Shown here in pieces: positions 8,094-17,411 of a stretch of DNA of 64,000 nucleotides. The first letter of the stretch is position 1. Every line of letters begins with the position of its first letter. The DNA is from Arthrobacter frigidicola (GTDB lineage Bacteria; Actinomycetota; Actinomycetes; Actinomycetales; Micrococcaceae), in NCBI GenBank assembly GCA_003602285.1, contig QZVU01000008.1, positions 114,349 to 178,348 of the forward strand. The letters are read 5' to 3'. The notes beneath the pieces are model-generated. The model ran no database searches. It was given only the letters and a program-made list of their open reading frames with translations, and had not been told where the DNA came from. Both the position numbers and the translations under genes were made by a program.

Positions 8094-8110
8094 TTACCCC
8101 CTAAGGGTAA
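8094..8110. promoter_or_regulatory. CsoR-like operator
   Basis: TTACCC and GGGTAA flank a CCTAA centre. It resembles the G/C-tract palindromes bound by CsoR, and assignment rests on pattern and position. Confidence 0.5.
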
Positions 8111-8185
8111 AGCGAGGAAGTGTCAAATTCAACTCGGTGATGCGGTCACTTGTTAGTGAAGCCTCGAAGTCCGTTACCGCCGGAA

Positions 8186-8201
8186 ATACCCCGGGGGGTA
8201 C
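8186..8201. promoter_or_regulatory. CsoR-like operator
   Basis: ATACCCCGGGGGGTAC is a near-perfect palindrome about 110 bases before the start of the His-rich copper protein. Confidence 0.6.
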
Positions 8202-8309
8202 ATCGTTATAGTGATGGACAGACCCCCGAAGGGCGCCGGTTTAAGGAACAGGACCCTGTCGGCGGATTGCTCCTTCACATCAGAGCTGACAACGAAAGGT
8301 GGGAACGAC

Positions 8310-9119
8310 ATGACCAAGGAACTCGGTCACACAAACCACGAAGGCCACAGCCATCAAGGACAGAGTGGCGGGCAGGATGCCGGCCATGGCAGTACCCAGC
8401 CCGGCGGAGTGCTCGTGTCCGAGCATGGCTACACTCTCGAGCTGGACGCCCCGATCCTGGGCAGCGGTTCGCAGACGGTGAGCTTCAGGATCATCGGACC
8501 CGACGGGCAGCCGGTCACCGAGTACCAGGACGTGCATGAGAGGGAACTGCACCTGATCGTCGTCCGTCGCGACATGGCCCACTTCCAGCACGTACATCCG
8601 GTGAGGGACGCTTCCGGAACCTGGAGCATCGACGTAGGCCTGGACCCCGGAGTCTGGAGGATCTTCGCCGACTTCCACCCTTCCGGGCACGGCCAGCCGA
8701 TGACCCTGGGTATCGATGCCTCCGTCGGCGGCACGTATGAGCCGCAGCAGCTGCCCGCAGCGGACGGGACGGTTCAGGTGGGCACCTACACCGTGGCACT
8801 CGAGGGCGAGCTCGTGGCAGGCGTAGCCACAGAACTGACGTTCACCGTCAGCAGAAACGGCCGGCCCGTAACCGACCTCCAGCCCTATCTAGGTGCTTTC
8901 GGTCATCTGGTGGCGCTGCGAGGAGGCGACCTGGCCTACCTTCACGTTCACCCGGAGGGCGGCCCGGGCGACGGGCAGACGAAGCCAGGACCGAGGGTTT
9001 CGTTCTTCGCTGTCGCTCCATCGGCCGGTACCTACCGCCTCCACCTGGACTTCCAGCACGGGGACACCGTCCGGACAGCACAGTTCACCGTCCATGCGAC
9101 CGCAGCGGCCACATCCTGA
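8310..9119 (+). CDS. His-rich copper-binding-type protein, cytoplasmic form
   Basis: The 269-residue product starts at an ATG after AAAGGTGGGAACG. The N-terminus is His-rich (HEGHSHQG, then AGHGS). Two beta-sandwich-like halves follow with the motifs LHLIVVRRDMAHFQHVHP (middle) and [10 protein letters not shown] (near the C-terminus), whose histidines look like metal ligands. The same layout occurs in the protein at 14484-15509, which has a membrane anchor that this one lacks. It probably binds or buffers copper. The specific role is inferred from the motifs and the copper-gene neighbours. Confidence 0.75.
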   Translation: MTKELGHTNHEGHSHQGQSGGQDAGHGSTQPGGVLVSEHGYTLELDAPILGSGSQTVSFRIIGPDGQPVTEYQDVHERELHLIVVRRDMAHFQHVHPVRDASGTWSIDVGLDPGVWRIFADFHPSGHGQPMTLGIDASVGGTYEPQQLPAADGTVQVGTYTVALEGELVAGVATELTFTVSRNGRPVTDLQPYLGAFGHLVALRGGDLAYLHVHPEGGPGDGQTKPGPRVSFFAVAPSAGTYRLHLDFQHGDTVRTAQFTVHATAAATS

Positions 9120-9275
9120 TGTAATCACGACCCGCCCGGCGCACCGGACGGCCTAGCAAACCGGAGCGCCCGACAGGCATCGGCTGGACCAGGCCGCCGC
9201 CATCGGCCCGCCGATGTCCCTCCGCCTTACAGCACCTTCATCCCCTTGCACATTCCGCCAAAGGATCGGATCACG

Positions 9276-9815
9276 ATGCCTCGCTTCGCTCCACTGACTC
9301 CCCGGACAGCAACGGGTGCCTCCCGCGACCTTCTGACCGACCTGGTATCCCGGCAAGGCCCGATCGGCGACATGGTCGCAACCATGGCGCACTCCCCTGC
9401 CGTGCTGACCGGCTACCTGCAGCTCAGCCGTGCCATGAAGCGGGCCAAGCTCAGCCGGAAGGTCAGCGAATTGGTCTCGATCGCCGTCCAAACCCAGCAA
9501 GGATGCGGCCTGTGCCTGGAATCGCACATCAGCGCAGCTTCCGCGCGCCGGATCGACGACGAGGAAATCGATCGCGCCCGGGTCGGAACGTCGGCGGACT
9601 CCGGTGGGGCCGGGATGATCGGCCTGGGGCTCCAAATTTATCGAGAGCCGACGTCCATCACCGACGAGCAGATCCTCGCCCTGTACGACCACGGCTACAG
9701 CGACCGCGAGATCACCGACGTCGTCGGCGTCGTGTCATTGAACATCCTCACGGGAGCGTTCAACCTCGTTGCCGGTCTAACCCCGCAGCACGCCTCCTCC
9801 GGCCGTAGGCCCTGA
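9276..9815 (+). CDS. AhpD-like / carboxymuconolactone decarboxylase-family protein
   Basis: The 179-residue product carries the peroxidase-type motif CGLCLESH (Cys77, Cys80, His84), the redox pair and histidine of AhpD-like proteins. These proteins reduce peroxides or act in thiol redox steps. The start at 9276 (MPRFAPL) follows AAAGGA. The protein is predicted to be cytoplasmic. Its place between copper-binding and transport genes suggests protection from copper-driven oxidative stress, which is inference. Confidence 0.85.
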   Translation: MPRFAPLTPRTATGASRDLLTDLVSRQGPIGDMVATMAHSPAVLTGYLQLSRAMKRAKLSRKVSELVSIAVQTQQGCGLCLESHISAASARRIDDEEIDRARVGTSADSGGAGMIGLGLQIYREPTSITDEQILALYDHGYSDREITDVVGVVSLNILTGAFNLVAGLTPQHASSGRRP

Positions 9816-9869
9816 ATGCCGGTTCGGTTGCAAATACCAGTCGAACCACGCACGGAAAGGAACGGGGCT

Positions 9870-11186
9870 ATGCGCTTGTTCGCCATCCGCGACTATCGCC
9901 GTCTCTTCAGCGCCCAAGTCATCGCGCTCTTCGGAACCGGCCTGGCGACCGTCGCCCTCGCGTTGCTCGCGTACGATCTCGCCGGCCCCAGTGCAGGCGC
10001 CGTTCTGGGCACCGCCCTGACTATTAAGATGGTCCTCTACGTGGTCATCGCCCCGCTCGCAGCGGCCTACGTGGACAGGATTCCCCGTCGGGCGTTCCTG
10101 GCGACCCTGGACGTCGTGCGAGCAGGTGTGGTCCTGGGGCTGCCGTTCGTCACCGAAATCTGGCAGATCTACGTCCTTATCGCCTTGCTTCAGGCAGCAT
10201 CCGCCGCTTTCACCCCGACTTTCCAGGCCGTGATTCCCGACATCGTGACCGATAAAAGCGCGTACACGCGCGCCCTCTCGGCGTCCCAGGTGGCCTACAC
10301 CATGGAAAGCCTTCTGAGCCCGGTGCTCGCAGCGGTCGCCTTGAGCTTCATGACCTTCAACTGGCTGTTTGCCGGGACCTCCGTCGGCTTCATCGTCTCG
10401 GCTGTGCTGGTGCTCTCCACCCGCATCCCCAACGCACCTCTCAGCGCCCACACCAAAGCATGGGACCGGGCTGCCGCAGGGATCAGGACCTTTCTGCGGA
10501 CGCCAAGGCTGCGCGGCATCATGGCACTGAACCTGGTCGTGGCAGCGGCAGGATCCATCGTGATCGTGAACACCGTCAACTTCGTGCGCGATGAACTTGG
10601 CGGCTCGCAATTGGACGTCAGCTGGATGCTCGCCGCCTCTGGCGGCGGGACGCTGTTGACAGCAATCATCCTTCCGCTGGTCCTGAATCGCGTGGCTGAA
10701 CGTACTGTGATGCTTACCGGTGCAGTGGTACTCGTTGCCGGGACGGCAGGAGCCGTGACTCTGACGGCGACGGGCGCCACGACGTACCCCGGTACAGCGT
10801 TGGTCTGGGCGGTAATCGGCGGCGGCATGGCGTTGATCGTCACACCTACGGGCAGGGTCCTACGTGCGTCGGTCGGACGGAACCGCATTCCCGAAGTGTT
10901 CGCCGCCCAGTTCTCGTTCTCCCACCTCGCGTGGCTCCTGACATACCCCATCGCGGGCTGGATCGGTACGAGCCTGGGCTTCACGACCACCTGGGCCATT
11001 CTGGCAGTGCTCGCTGTCCTGAGTACCGTCACTGCCGTCGCACTTTGGCGGCGCACCGACACCGGCGAAGCCGAAGCCCCGGCCGGCCCTGGCCCTGTGA
11101 CTCCCGGACCGCGGGACCTTGCGGCGGCAGACGCCACCCAAGGAACCCTTTCCGCCTGCCAGTGCTCCGCTACACGCACGGCGTAA
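9870..11186 (+). CDS. MFS transporter, 12-helix type
   Basis: The 438-residue product starts at an ATG after GGAAAGGAAC and reads MRLFAIRDYRRLFSAQ, the typical entry of an MFS exporter. A motif-A-like loop is seen as AAYVDRIPRRAFL, with about twelve membrane segments. The C-terminus is Pro/Gly-rich and ends CQCSATRTA, a Cys pair that could bind metal. It follows the AhpD-like gene by about 55 bases and closes this operon, with a strong terminator after it. The substrate is unknown; copper or a thiol adduct is possible by context. Confidence 0.85.
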   Translation: MRLFAIRDYRRLFSAQVIALFGTGLATVALALLAYDLAGPSAGAVLGTALTIKMVLYVVIAPLAAAYVDRIPRRAFLATLDVVRAGVVLGLPFVTEIWQIYVLIALLQAASAAFTPTFQAVIPDIVTDKSAYTRALSASQVAYTMESLLSPVLAAVALSFMTFNWLFAGTSVGFIVSAVLVLSTRIPNAPLSAHTKAWDRAAAGIRTFLRTPRLRGIMALNLVVAAAGSIVIVNTVNFVRDELGGSQLDVSWMLAASGGGTLLTAIILPLVLNRVAERTVMLTGAVVLVAGTAGAVTLTATGATTYPGTALVWAVIGGGMALIVTPTGRVLRASVGRNRIPEVFAAQFSFSHLAWLLTYPIAGWIGTSLGFTTTWAILAVLAVLSTVTAVALWRRTDTGEAEAPAGPGPVTPGPRDLAAADATQGTLSACQCSATRTA

Positions 11187-11225
11187 ACACCGCGTGCGGT
11201 GAGATCAGCTCTCTGCGCGGAACCG

Positions 11226-11267
11226 AACCCACGATGCCAGGACCCGGCGGTCCTGGCATCGTGGGTT
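11226..11267. terminator. terminator hairpin after the MFS gene
   Basis: A 19-bp perfect stem (AACCCACGATGCCAGGACC and its complement) closes a CGGC loop and ends in GGGTT. It lies 40 bases after the MFS stop. Confidence 0.9.
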
Positions 11268-11701
11268 GCACGCTTCCGTTCAGGCCCCCTGACGCTCATC
11301 ACCGGCCGCAGAGCGAGCGCGAGGACTCACACGGACGTTGGGAGGGCATGGCCAGGGAGCAGGCGCCCTTCCCTCGCGGCTGATAATGCGGCTTACCGTT
11401 GGGCACCGAACCTGTCGCACGGCAGGACTACTGAGCTGTGGTTCTTTGGTGTAAGACCGACCTTTGTATCCTGATGCCGCGGCCGGAGACGCAGCTTTGG
11501 CGGCACGGCTGGATTTCGGCGTGGACCCGGGCCGTATGGCATGGTGCGGGAGGCCGCCTTCGGGGCCACGATTGCTGCGCCGACTCCCGGAATGGCGCAG
11601 ACCGGGATGGCCTCTGCACGGCATCTGCTTGCCGCTCAGAGGAGCATTACGCATGATTCCTTCTCAGTGCTGAACCCTCCGAATTTCCGCTCGCCCCTAC
11701 A
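11268..11701. other. intergenic, possible decayed coding sequence
   Basis: Overlapping frames on both strands have no recognisable motif or ribosome site, and I see no supported gene. Confidence 0.35.
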
Positions 11702-11745
11702 CAACGAGGGATGCGGTGACCATATGGTCACCGCATCCCTCGTTG
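11702..11745. terminator. 44-bp perfect palindrome
   Basis: CAACGAGGGATGCGGTGACC and the reverse complement meet at ATAT without a mismatch, giving 22-base arms. It lies 20 bases downstream of the minus-strand YHS gene, so it probably ends the copZ-copA transcript. Confidence 0.75.
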
Positions 11746-11764
11746 CAGTGGTGGTGCGCAGGGG

Positions 11765-12040
11765 TTAACCGGCATGAGTGTACTTGGCAGGTTCGGCGTC
11801 GAAGGCCGGGCCGCAGCCGGCGCAGCACAACCAAAAGCGCTCTCCGTCGTAGTCGCGGAAGAGACCCTTGGCCTCAGCTTCGGCCTTCACCACGGGCGTT
11901 CCGGCCATGACGGGGCAGTAGGCGATGGTGTTCTCGCCCTGCCCGGGCCGGGTGTCCAGATGCACGTCCTGGGTCCGGGTCCCCGCGCTGGGAGTGGTGC
12001 CGGATTTGGGGCTGCAACAGCTTCCGGTGCTCTGTTCCAT
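11765..12040 (-). CDS. YHS/TRASH-type metal-binding protein
   Basis: The 91-residue protein has an N-terminal Cys pair (GSCCSPKSG) and a C-terminal YHS/TRASH-like domain with YCPVMAG and RFWLCCAGC. Paired cysteines of this kind bind copper or other soft metals in copper chaperones and sensors. The ATG follows GAGAGGAC. It is the last gene of the minus-strand run copZ, 14484-15509, copA, and probably passes copper to or from CopA; this role is inferred. Confidence 0.8.
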   Translation of the reverse strand: MEQSTGSCCSPKSGTTPSAGTRTQDVHLDTRPGQGENTIAYCPVMAGTPVVKAEAEAKGLFRDYDGERFWLCCAGCGPAFDAEPAKYTHAG

Positions 12041-12106
12041 GGTCGATGTGTCCTCTCGTCATGATGCTGTGTCGGGGGTGCAGGGGTTGGGCTTTGGTCC
12101 TGCGGG

Positions 12107-14419
12107 TTAAGCGTCGACCGGTTGCGGCACGCTGGAGCGCTTCGCGGCCGGTGACGTAGTTCGCGCCGTGCTCGTGAAGGAGCGGAGGCGGAGACTGTTA
12201 CCGACGACGAAGACGCTGGAGAACGCCATGGCGGCACCGGCGAGCATCGGGTTGAGCAGGCCGAGGGCGGCCAGCGGGATCGCGGCCACGTTGTAGGCGA
12301 AGGCCCAGAACAGGTTGGTCTTGATGGTTCCGAGCGTCCTGCGTGCGAGCCGGATGGCATCTGCCGCGCTTTGGAGATCGCCCCGGACCAGGGTGAGGTC
12401 CGCGGCTTCGATCGCCACGTCGGTACCGGTGCCCATGGCGAGCCCGAGGTCCGCCTTGGCCAGCGCTGCAGCGTCGTTGACGCCGTCGCCGACCATGGCC
12501 ACGACCTTGCCCTGGGCCTGCAGGTCGGTGATGACCCGGACCTTGTCCTGGGGCAGGACCTCGGCGATCACCTCGGTGATCCCGACCTCGGCTGCGACCT
12601 GCCGGGCGACCACCTTGTTGTCACCGGTGAGCAGGATCGGGGTCAGGCCCAGGGCCCGGAACTGTTCGATGGCCTGCGCGCTGGTTTCCTTGATCGCGTC
12701 GGCGACGGTCAGCACACCGTGAACGGCGCCGTCCCAGGCGACGACCACAGCGGTCTGCCCGGCTGACTCGGCCGCGGACTTGGCGTCGGCGAGGTCCTGC
12801 GGCATGGTCAGGGACCATTCCGCCAGCATCGAATCCCGTCCCACGATGACCAGGTGCCCGTCGACGATTCCCTGCACACCGCGTCCTTCGATGTTCTTGA
12901 AGGATTCCGGGGTGGGAAGTGCGCCGACCCGCTGGGTGGCGCCCTTGGCGATCGCCTGGCCGATAGAGTGCTCGGATGCGTCCTCGAGGGCGCCGGCGAT
13001 GCGGAGCAGGTCATCATCGTTCGTGCCGGATGCGGCGTGGACGCCCTGCAGGGTCATTTTTCCCGTGGTGACGGTACCGGTCTTGTCCAGGACGATGGTG
13101 TCGACCTTGCGCGTCGATTCGAGTACTTCCGGGCCCTTGATGAGGATGCCCAGCTGGGCTCCGCGCCCGGTACCGACCAGCAGGGCGGTGGGTGTGGCCA
13201 GACCGAGGGCGCACGGGCAGGCAATAATGAGCACGGCGACGGCGGCTGTGAAGGCTGCCGTGATTGGGAATCCGGCACCGAGCCACGCGGCCAGCGTCGC
13301 CACGGCGATGCCGATGACGATGGGAACAAACACCCCGGAGATCCGGTCGGCCAGACGCTGGACCTCGGCCTTGCCCGACTGGGCGTTCTCCACCAGCTGG
13401 GCCATCTGCGCCAGCTGCGTGTCGGTTCCAATCCGGGTGGCGCGGATGACGAGCCGTCCACCGGAGTTGACGGTCGCACCGGTGACGGAGTCTCCCTCGC
13501 CGACTTCCACCGGCACGGACTCTCCGGTCAGCATCGATTCATCGACCGCACTGCGGCCGCTGACGACGATCCCGTCGGTGGCGATCTTCTCACCGGGCCG
13601 GACCGCGAACTCGTCGCCCACGGCCAGCCGCTCAGTCGGGATGCGCGTTTCGACTCCGTCGCGCAGGACTGCAACTTCCTTAGCCCCGAGCTCCAGGAGC
13701 GCACGCAGTGCTGCGCCTGCCTGGCGCTTTGAACGCTTCTCGAAGTAGCGCCCTCCAAGGATGAACGCGATGACGCCGGCGCTGACCTCGAGGTAGATGT
13801 TGTTGGCGCCGTCGGTGGGCGCAACGGTCAGCTCGAACGGGTGCGTCATTCCGGGGGTGCCGGCTGTGCCGAGGAACAGTGCGTACAGGGACCAGAGGAA
13901 GGCCGCGCTGGAACCCATCGAGATCAGGGTGTCCATGGTGGCTGCACCATGGCGCAGATTGGTGAATGCCGCCTTATGGAACGGCCAGCCGGCCCACAGA
14001 ATGACCGGTGCGGCCATGGCCAGTGAGAGCCACTGCCAGTACTGGAACTGCAGGGCCGGGATCATTGCCATCGCAATGACAGGGATGGTGAGCACGGCAC
14101 TGCCGATCAGGCGGTGCTTCAGGGCCAGCAGTTCCGTGTCGGGGCGTTCATCGTCGTTGTCTGTCTTGCCGCCCTTGGGGGTGGGCAGAGCCGCGGTGTA
14201 CCCGGTCTTTTCCACCTCAGCGACCAGGGTCTGCGGGTCGTAGCCGGCAGGGGCACTGATGCGGGCTTTCTCGGTGGCGTAGTTGACCGTGGCCACGACG
14301 CCGTCAAGCTTGTTGAGCTTGCGTTCAATCCGGTTGGCGCACGACGCGCAGGTCATTCCACCGATTTCGAGCTCAATGTCGATACCCGGCGTCAGCGGCT
14401 GGGCCGCGGATGCAGACAT
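12107..14419 (-). CDS. copA: Cu(I)-exporting P1B-type ATPase CopA
   Basis: The 770-residue product has an N-terminal HMA domain (MTCASC, Cys24 and Cys27), about eight membrane helices, the phosphatase loop TGES (residues 298-301), and the transport motif CPC at 401-403. The phosphorylated Asp445 lies in DKTGT and the hinge reads [16 protein letters not shown]. These identify a P1B-1 ATPase that exports Cu(I) across the membrane. Length is normal. The ribosome site GAGAAAGAAG precedes the ATG. A hairpin lies between this gene and the one before it and may tune expression. The gene belongs to the copZ-led operon. Confidence 0.96.
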   Translation of the reverse strand: MSASAAQPLTPGIDIELEIGGMTCASCANRIERKLNKLDGVVATVNYATEKARISAPAGYDPQTLVAEVEKTGYTAALPTPKGGKTDNDDERPDTELLALKHRLIGSAVLTIPVIAMAMIPALQFQYWQWLSLAMAAPVILWAGWPFHKAAFTNLRHGAATMDTLISMGSSAAFLWSLYALFLGTAGTPGMTHPFELTVAPTDGANNIYLEVSAGVIAFILGGRYFEKRSKRQAGAALRALLELGAKEVAVLRDGVETRIPTERLAVGDEFAVRPGEKIATDGIVVSGRSAVDESMLTGESVPVEVGEGDSVTGATVNSGGRLVIRATRIGTDTQLAQMAQLVENAQSGKAEVQRLADRISGVFVPIVIGIAVATLAAWLGAGFPITAAFTAAVAVLIIACPCALGLATPTALLVGTGRGAQLGILIKGPEVLESTRKVDTIVLDKTGTVTTGKMTLQGVHAASGTNDDDLLRIAGALEDASEHSIGQAIAKGATQRVGALPTPESFKNIEGRGVQGIVDGHLVIVGRDSMLAEWSLTMPQDLADAKSAAESAGQTAVVVAWDGAVHGVLTVADAIKETSAQAIEQFRALGLTPILLTGDNKVVARQVAAEVGITEVIAEVLPQDKVRVITDLQAQGKVVAMVGDGVNDAAALAKADLGLAMGTGTDVAIEAADLTLVRGDLQSAADAIRLARRTLGTIKTNLFWAFAYNVAAIPLAALGLLNPMLAGAAMAFSSVFVVGNSLRLRSFTSTARTTSPAAKRSSVPQPVDA

Positions 14420-14433
14420 GGGAACTTCTTTCT

Positions 14434-14469
14434 CCCGAAGGGCCCGCCTGGTCGGGCGGGCTCTTCGGG
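14434..14469. terminator. intra-operon hairpin before copA
   Basis: CCCGAAG and CTTCGGG, extended by a GCCCGCC/GGGCGGG inner stem, form a long hairpin between the gene ending at 14484 and the copA start, on a shared minus-strand transcript. It may be an attenuator or an mRNA processing structure. Confidence 0.5.
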
Positions 14470-14483
14470 GTGATAGGGGTGTA

Positions 14484-15509
14484 TCAGTGGTCGCTGTGAC
14501 TGTCCTCGGACGCGCCGTCGTCGTTCGTGCCGCCGCCGGTCGTGCCGTGATCGGGTGTCGCTGCGTTGGATCCGGTGGTGTCGAGGGTTAACTGCGCGGT
14601 GTGCACGGTGCCGTCGACCTGGAAATCGAAGTAGAGGTAGTACCGACCGTCCGTGGGCGCCGTGGTGGCGAATTCGACCTCCGGCCCGGACGTTTCCTCC
14701 CCTACCGGCTCTGCACCCTCCGGGTGCACGTGCAGGTAGGCCAGGTCACCCTGGCGCAGGGCCACGAGGTGCCCGTATGCGCCAAGGTAGGGCTGCAGCC
14801 CGTTCTCCGGCTGCCCGTCCCGGCTGACACTGACGCTCAGCGTGGACGCCTCGCCTGCGCTCAGGTCTCCGTTCAGTGAGACGTCGAAACCGTCGACGGT
14901 CGTCGTCGCGGAAACCTCGGGTGCGGCCGGTTCGAAGTCACCGGCCACGTCCACGGTGCTGGTAAGCGTAAGCTTTTCCTCAGACTCTGTCGGAACGATG
15001 TCGGCATAGACACGGTAAGTACCGGCAGCGTCCCAGGACCAGGGCAGGGACCAGCGTCCAGCCTTGTCTAGGACCGGATGCACGTGGCGGAAATGGGTTC
15101 CGTCCGGACGCACCACAATCAGGTGCAGCTTCTTCTCGTGCTCGACTTCAAAACCGGTGACCGGCTTGCCGTTAGGGCCGGCGATGGTGAAGGACAGCTC
15201 GCCGTCCTGCCCGATGCCCTCGGGAACGGAGAGCTCATCGAGCTGGTATCCGCCCTGCGCCACCGTGACACCGCCAACGGAAGGTCCCGTCTGCTGCACC
15301 ACGGAGGGTGCAGCTTCGGCGGATCCGCCGTGCCCTCCCGCGCCGTGGCCGGCCGTATCGGACTGCTGATCCGTCGTATGGCCCTTGGAGCTCTGCGCCC
15401 AGGCCGACACCGTTTTTTCAGGAACGAACGCCCCCCCGGCAGCGAAGGCGCCACCAAACGCTACTGCCAGGACGGCTGCATACGCTCCGAGGCGCCCTGC
15501 AGCGTTCAC
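14484..15509 (-). CDS. membrane-anchored copper-binding-type protein
   Basis: The 341-residue product begins with an N-terminal membrane segment ([20 protein letters not shown]), then a His/Gly-rich stretch (GHGAGGHGG). The same two-part beta domain as in 8310-9119 follows, with [18 protein letters not shown] and [10 protein letters not shown]. The tail is again His-rich and ends SHSDH. Its GTG start overlaps the copZ stop (GTGA), so the two are translationally coupled. It is probably an exported copper-binding protein held on the outer face of the membrane. The specific role is inferred. Confidence 0.8.
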   Translation of the reverse strand: MNAAGRLGAYAAVLAVAFGGAFAAGGAFVPEKTVSAWAQSSKGHTTDQQSDTAGHGAGGHGGSAEAAPSVVQQTGPSVGGVTVAQGGYQLDELSVPEGIGQDGELSFTIAGPNGKPVTGFEVEHEKKLHLIVVRPDGTHFRHVHPVLDKAGRWSLPWSWDAAGTYRVYADIVPTESEEKLTLTSTVDVAGDFEPAAPEVSATTTVDGFDVSLNGDLSAGEASTLSVSVSRDGQPENGLQPYLGAYGHLVALRQGDLAYLHVHPEGAEPVGEETSGPEVEFATTAPTDGRYYLYFDFQVDGTVHTAQLTLDTTGSNAATPDHGTTGGGTNDDGASEDSHSDH

Positions 15510-15718
15510 GCGGACCGGACCGCCTTGTAACCGGCGTCCTCAACGGCTTTGATGACCGCGTTCTCCTCGACGGTCCCGTTGCCGCTCACCACGAGCTTGC
15601 CCGTCGTGTGGCTGACCTCGATCGAATCTACGCCGGCAACCTCGGCGACTTCTTCGCGGACGGACATCTCGCAGTGACCGCACGTCATGCCGGTGACCTG
15701 AAATTCGGTGGTGGACAT
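15506..15718 (-). CDS. copZ: copper chaperone CopZ
   Basis: The 70-residue HMA-domain protein has MTCGHC (Cys13, Cys16), the Cu(I)-binding motif of CopZ chaperones that hand copper to CopA. The ATG follows GAAAGGAAG. It is the first gene of the minus-strand copper operon, and two CsoR-like palindromes lie just upstream (15741-15789). Confidence 0.94.
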   Translation of the reverse strand: MSTTEFQVTGMTCGHCEMSVREEVAEVAGVDSIEVSHTTGKLVVSGNGTVEENAVIKAVEDAGYKAVRSA

Positions 15719-15740
15719 TGTCGCTTCCTTTCTGTCTCCG

Positions 15741-15789
15741 ATACCCCTAGGGGGTACGTGTATGATCACCATATACCCATGGGGGGTAC
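15741..15789. promoter_or_regulatory. pair of CsoR-like operators between copZ and the divergent reductase gene
   Basis: ATACCCCTAGGGGGTAC (15741-15757) and TATACCCATGGGGGGTAC (15772-15789) lie side by side, about 31 bp centre to centre (three helical turns), in the region shared by divergent transcripts. They are the clearest copper-operator candidates in the window. Confidence 0.75.
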
Positions 15790-15820
15790 ATCTGTCTAAC
15801 GTCTTTGGAGAGGAAACAAC

Positions 15821-16990
15821 GTGAGTCTTAAGCGGCGGGGAATCATCATCGTCGGCACAAGCACGGCCGGCCTTAGCGCTGCTACGACCGTGCGGGCGGA
15901 GGGATATGACGGACCCCTTATAGGTGTCAACGGCAAGCAGCACCGGGCCGTATAGCCGAAGTCTCGTCAATAACGCCCTTCTGGGCGGGCCCATTTCGCC
16001 GGAACAGACCATACAGCCGGCAGCGCATACGTTCGAGGCGGATCTGATGCACGGCATAGTGGTGTCTGCGGACACCGGCCGCCACACCGTAACCCTCTCC
16101 GGTGGAGGACGATTGACCTATGGCGCGCTCCTCGCGGCCACCGGAAGCACACCTCGTGTATTCCCACTCGTGCCCGCGGCTTCGGAGCGGATACTTCAGC
16201 TGCATACTATCGACGACGCCGTCCGGCTTTGCGATCAGCTCGGAGAGGAGGAGCGCAAGCGGACAATTACCGTCATAGGTGCTGGCTTCGTCGGCGCTGA
16301 AACGGCCAGTTTCCTGGCCGACCGTGGTGCGCGTGTACATCTCGTTTCCCGGCCCGCGGTGCCGATGAGTTTTGCTCTCGGCCGACAGATTGCTCAGCGC
16401 GTCGCGGAGCTCCATCACGCTCACGTCGACACCCGCTTTGGCCAGGAGGTCCTCAGCATCGAAGAGGGCCCCGCCTCAGTCGTCACCACGCTCAGCGGCG
16501 GGCGTGCGCTCGAATCCGACCTGGTCATCGTGGCACTGGGCACCACCGCCGACTCGGCCTGGCTCACCGGGGACACCAGGGGCATCGCCGTGGATCCACA
16601 CCTGCGCGCGGTCCGGTACCAGCATCTTTATGCGGCCGGCAGCATCTCCGTCCACTCCACGGGCAGGGGGCATCGGTATCGCATTGACCACTGGGATGAT
16701 GCCCTCACCCAAGGCATCCATGCCGCCAAAGCGCTCCTACATGATTTCGGCAGCGCGCCGACCCTGGCCCCTACAAACCCGTGACCGGATTCATCTTCTC
16801 CCCACACCAGCAGGTCATCGCCGCCTATGGGGCTGTACTTCCCGGTTCCGTGGAGCGCCACCACGAAACGGGGACCCCGGAGGCACTGCTCACCAGTTTC
16901 CACCTGGCCGGTGAAGCAATGACTGCTGTCGCCGCTTTCAATGCCTTCCCCCAGTTGCTGACGGCCCGCACCCAACTCACCCCTCCCTAG
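15821..16990 (+). pseudogene. NAD(P)/FAD-dependent oxidoreductase, frameshifted twice
   Basis: A GTG at 15821 after GGAGAGGAAACAAC starts a Rossmann-type N-terminus (GIIIVGTSTAGLSAATTVRAEG) that stops at a TAG at 15953. The neighbouring frame continues with PYSRSLVNNALLGGPIS, an NAD-binding TVIGAGFVGAETASFLADRGA and a C-terminal YAAGSIS. It stops at 16784, where a GTGA overlap opens a third frame. That frame ends with FHLAGEAMTAVAAFN, which resembles the closing domain of ferredoxin-reductase-like flavoproteins. Joined, the parts make about 390 residues, the family's usual length. The break may be decay or sequencing error. It is divergent from copZ and shares its CsoR sites. Confidence 0.75.
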
Positions 16991-17193
16991 AGCGAGGCCA
17001 GACCAACGCGAACAGCCTCCTCAATGGAGAGGCACAAGGGACCGCCAAACGAGACTCGGCACGACACTCCAGTTCCACCTCCATAATCTGCAATCACATC
17101 AGGGCTGATTGGGCCCACGTCGTTGCTAGCCCAGGTACCGGCAGGGGTATTGAGCGAGCACTGCGCGAGCACATCCCTGCCGCTGTAAGCGAC
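16987..17193 (-). CDS. possible small hypothetical protein
   Basis: A frame from an ATG near 17193 reads MVAYSGRDVLAQCS, with two further cysteines (VSCRVSF and PLCLSIEE), about 69 residues in all. No family is recognised and the ribosome site is weak. The frame also stays open upstream to 17319. It could be a relic. Confidence 0.25.
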   Translation of the reverse strand, partial: VAYSGRDVLAQCSLNTPAGTWASNDVGPISPDVIADYGGGTGVSCRVSFGGPLCLSIEEAVRVGLASL

Positions 17194-17261
17194 CATCACC
17201 GCCCTACCCAGCAGAGCCGGGCGGAGAGGCCTCCGGAATTGAAAAGCAACGAGCAGCGTTG

Positions 17262-17311
17262 CATACCCTACGGGGGTATGGTAGAAGGAACTCATACCGT
17301 ACGGGGGTACG
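17262..17311. promoter_or_regulatory. pair of CsoR-like operators before the DHA2 gene
   Basis: CATACCCTACGGGGGTATG (17262-17280) and CATACCGTACGGGGGTACG (17293-17311) are tandem, 31 bp apart, the same spacing as the copZ pair. They lie about 100 bases before the DHA2 transporter at 17412. Confidence 0.7.
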
Positions 17312-17411
17312 GTTCGCACTTCTCGGCGGACAGAGTTTGATCCGTCACCGTTTGCCGCAGGCGAATCTTCCTTTTGTTACCAGAACAAATAATCAACCGT
17401 AGGAGTTTGAG

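Larger units (their letters stand above)
7838..8309. other. control region between csoR and the copper genes
   Basis: No gene is seen. It carries the upstream region of csoR and two CsoR-like palindromes (8094-8110 and 8186-8201) in front of the plus-strand copper genes. Confidence 0.5.

Noticed and set aside
11438-11656. gene between the MFS terminator and the palindrome
   Set aside because: Overlapping frames on both strands, no ribosome site, no motif.
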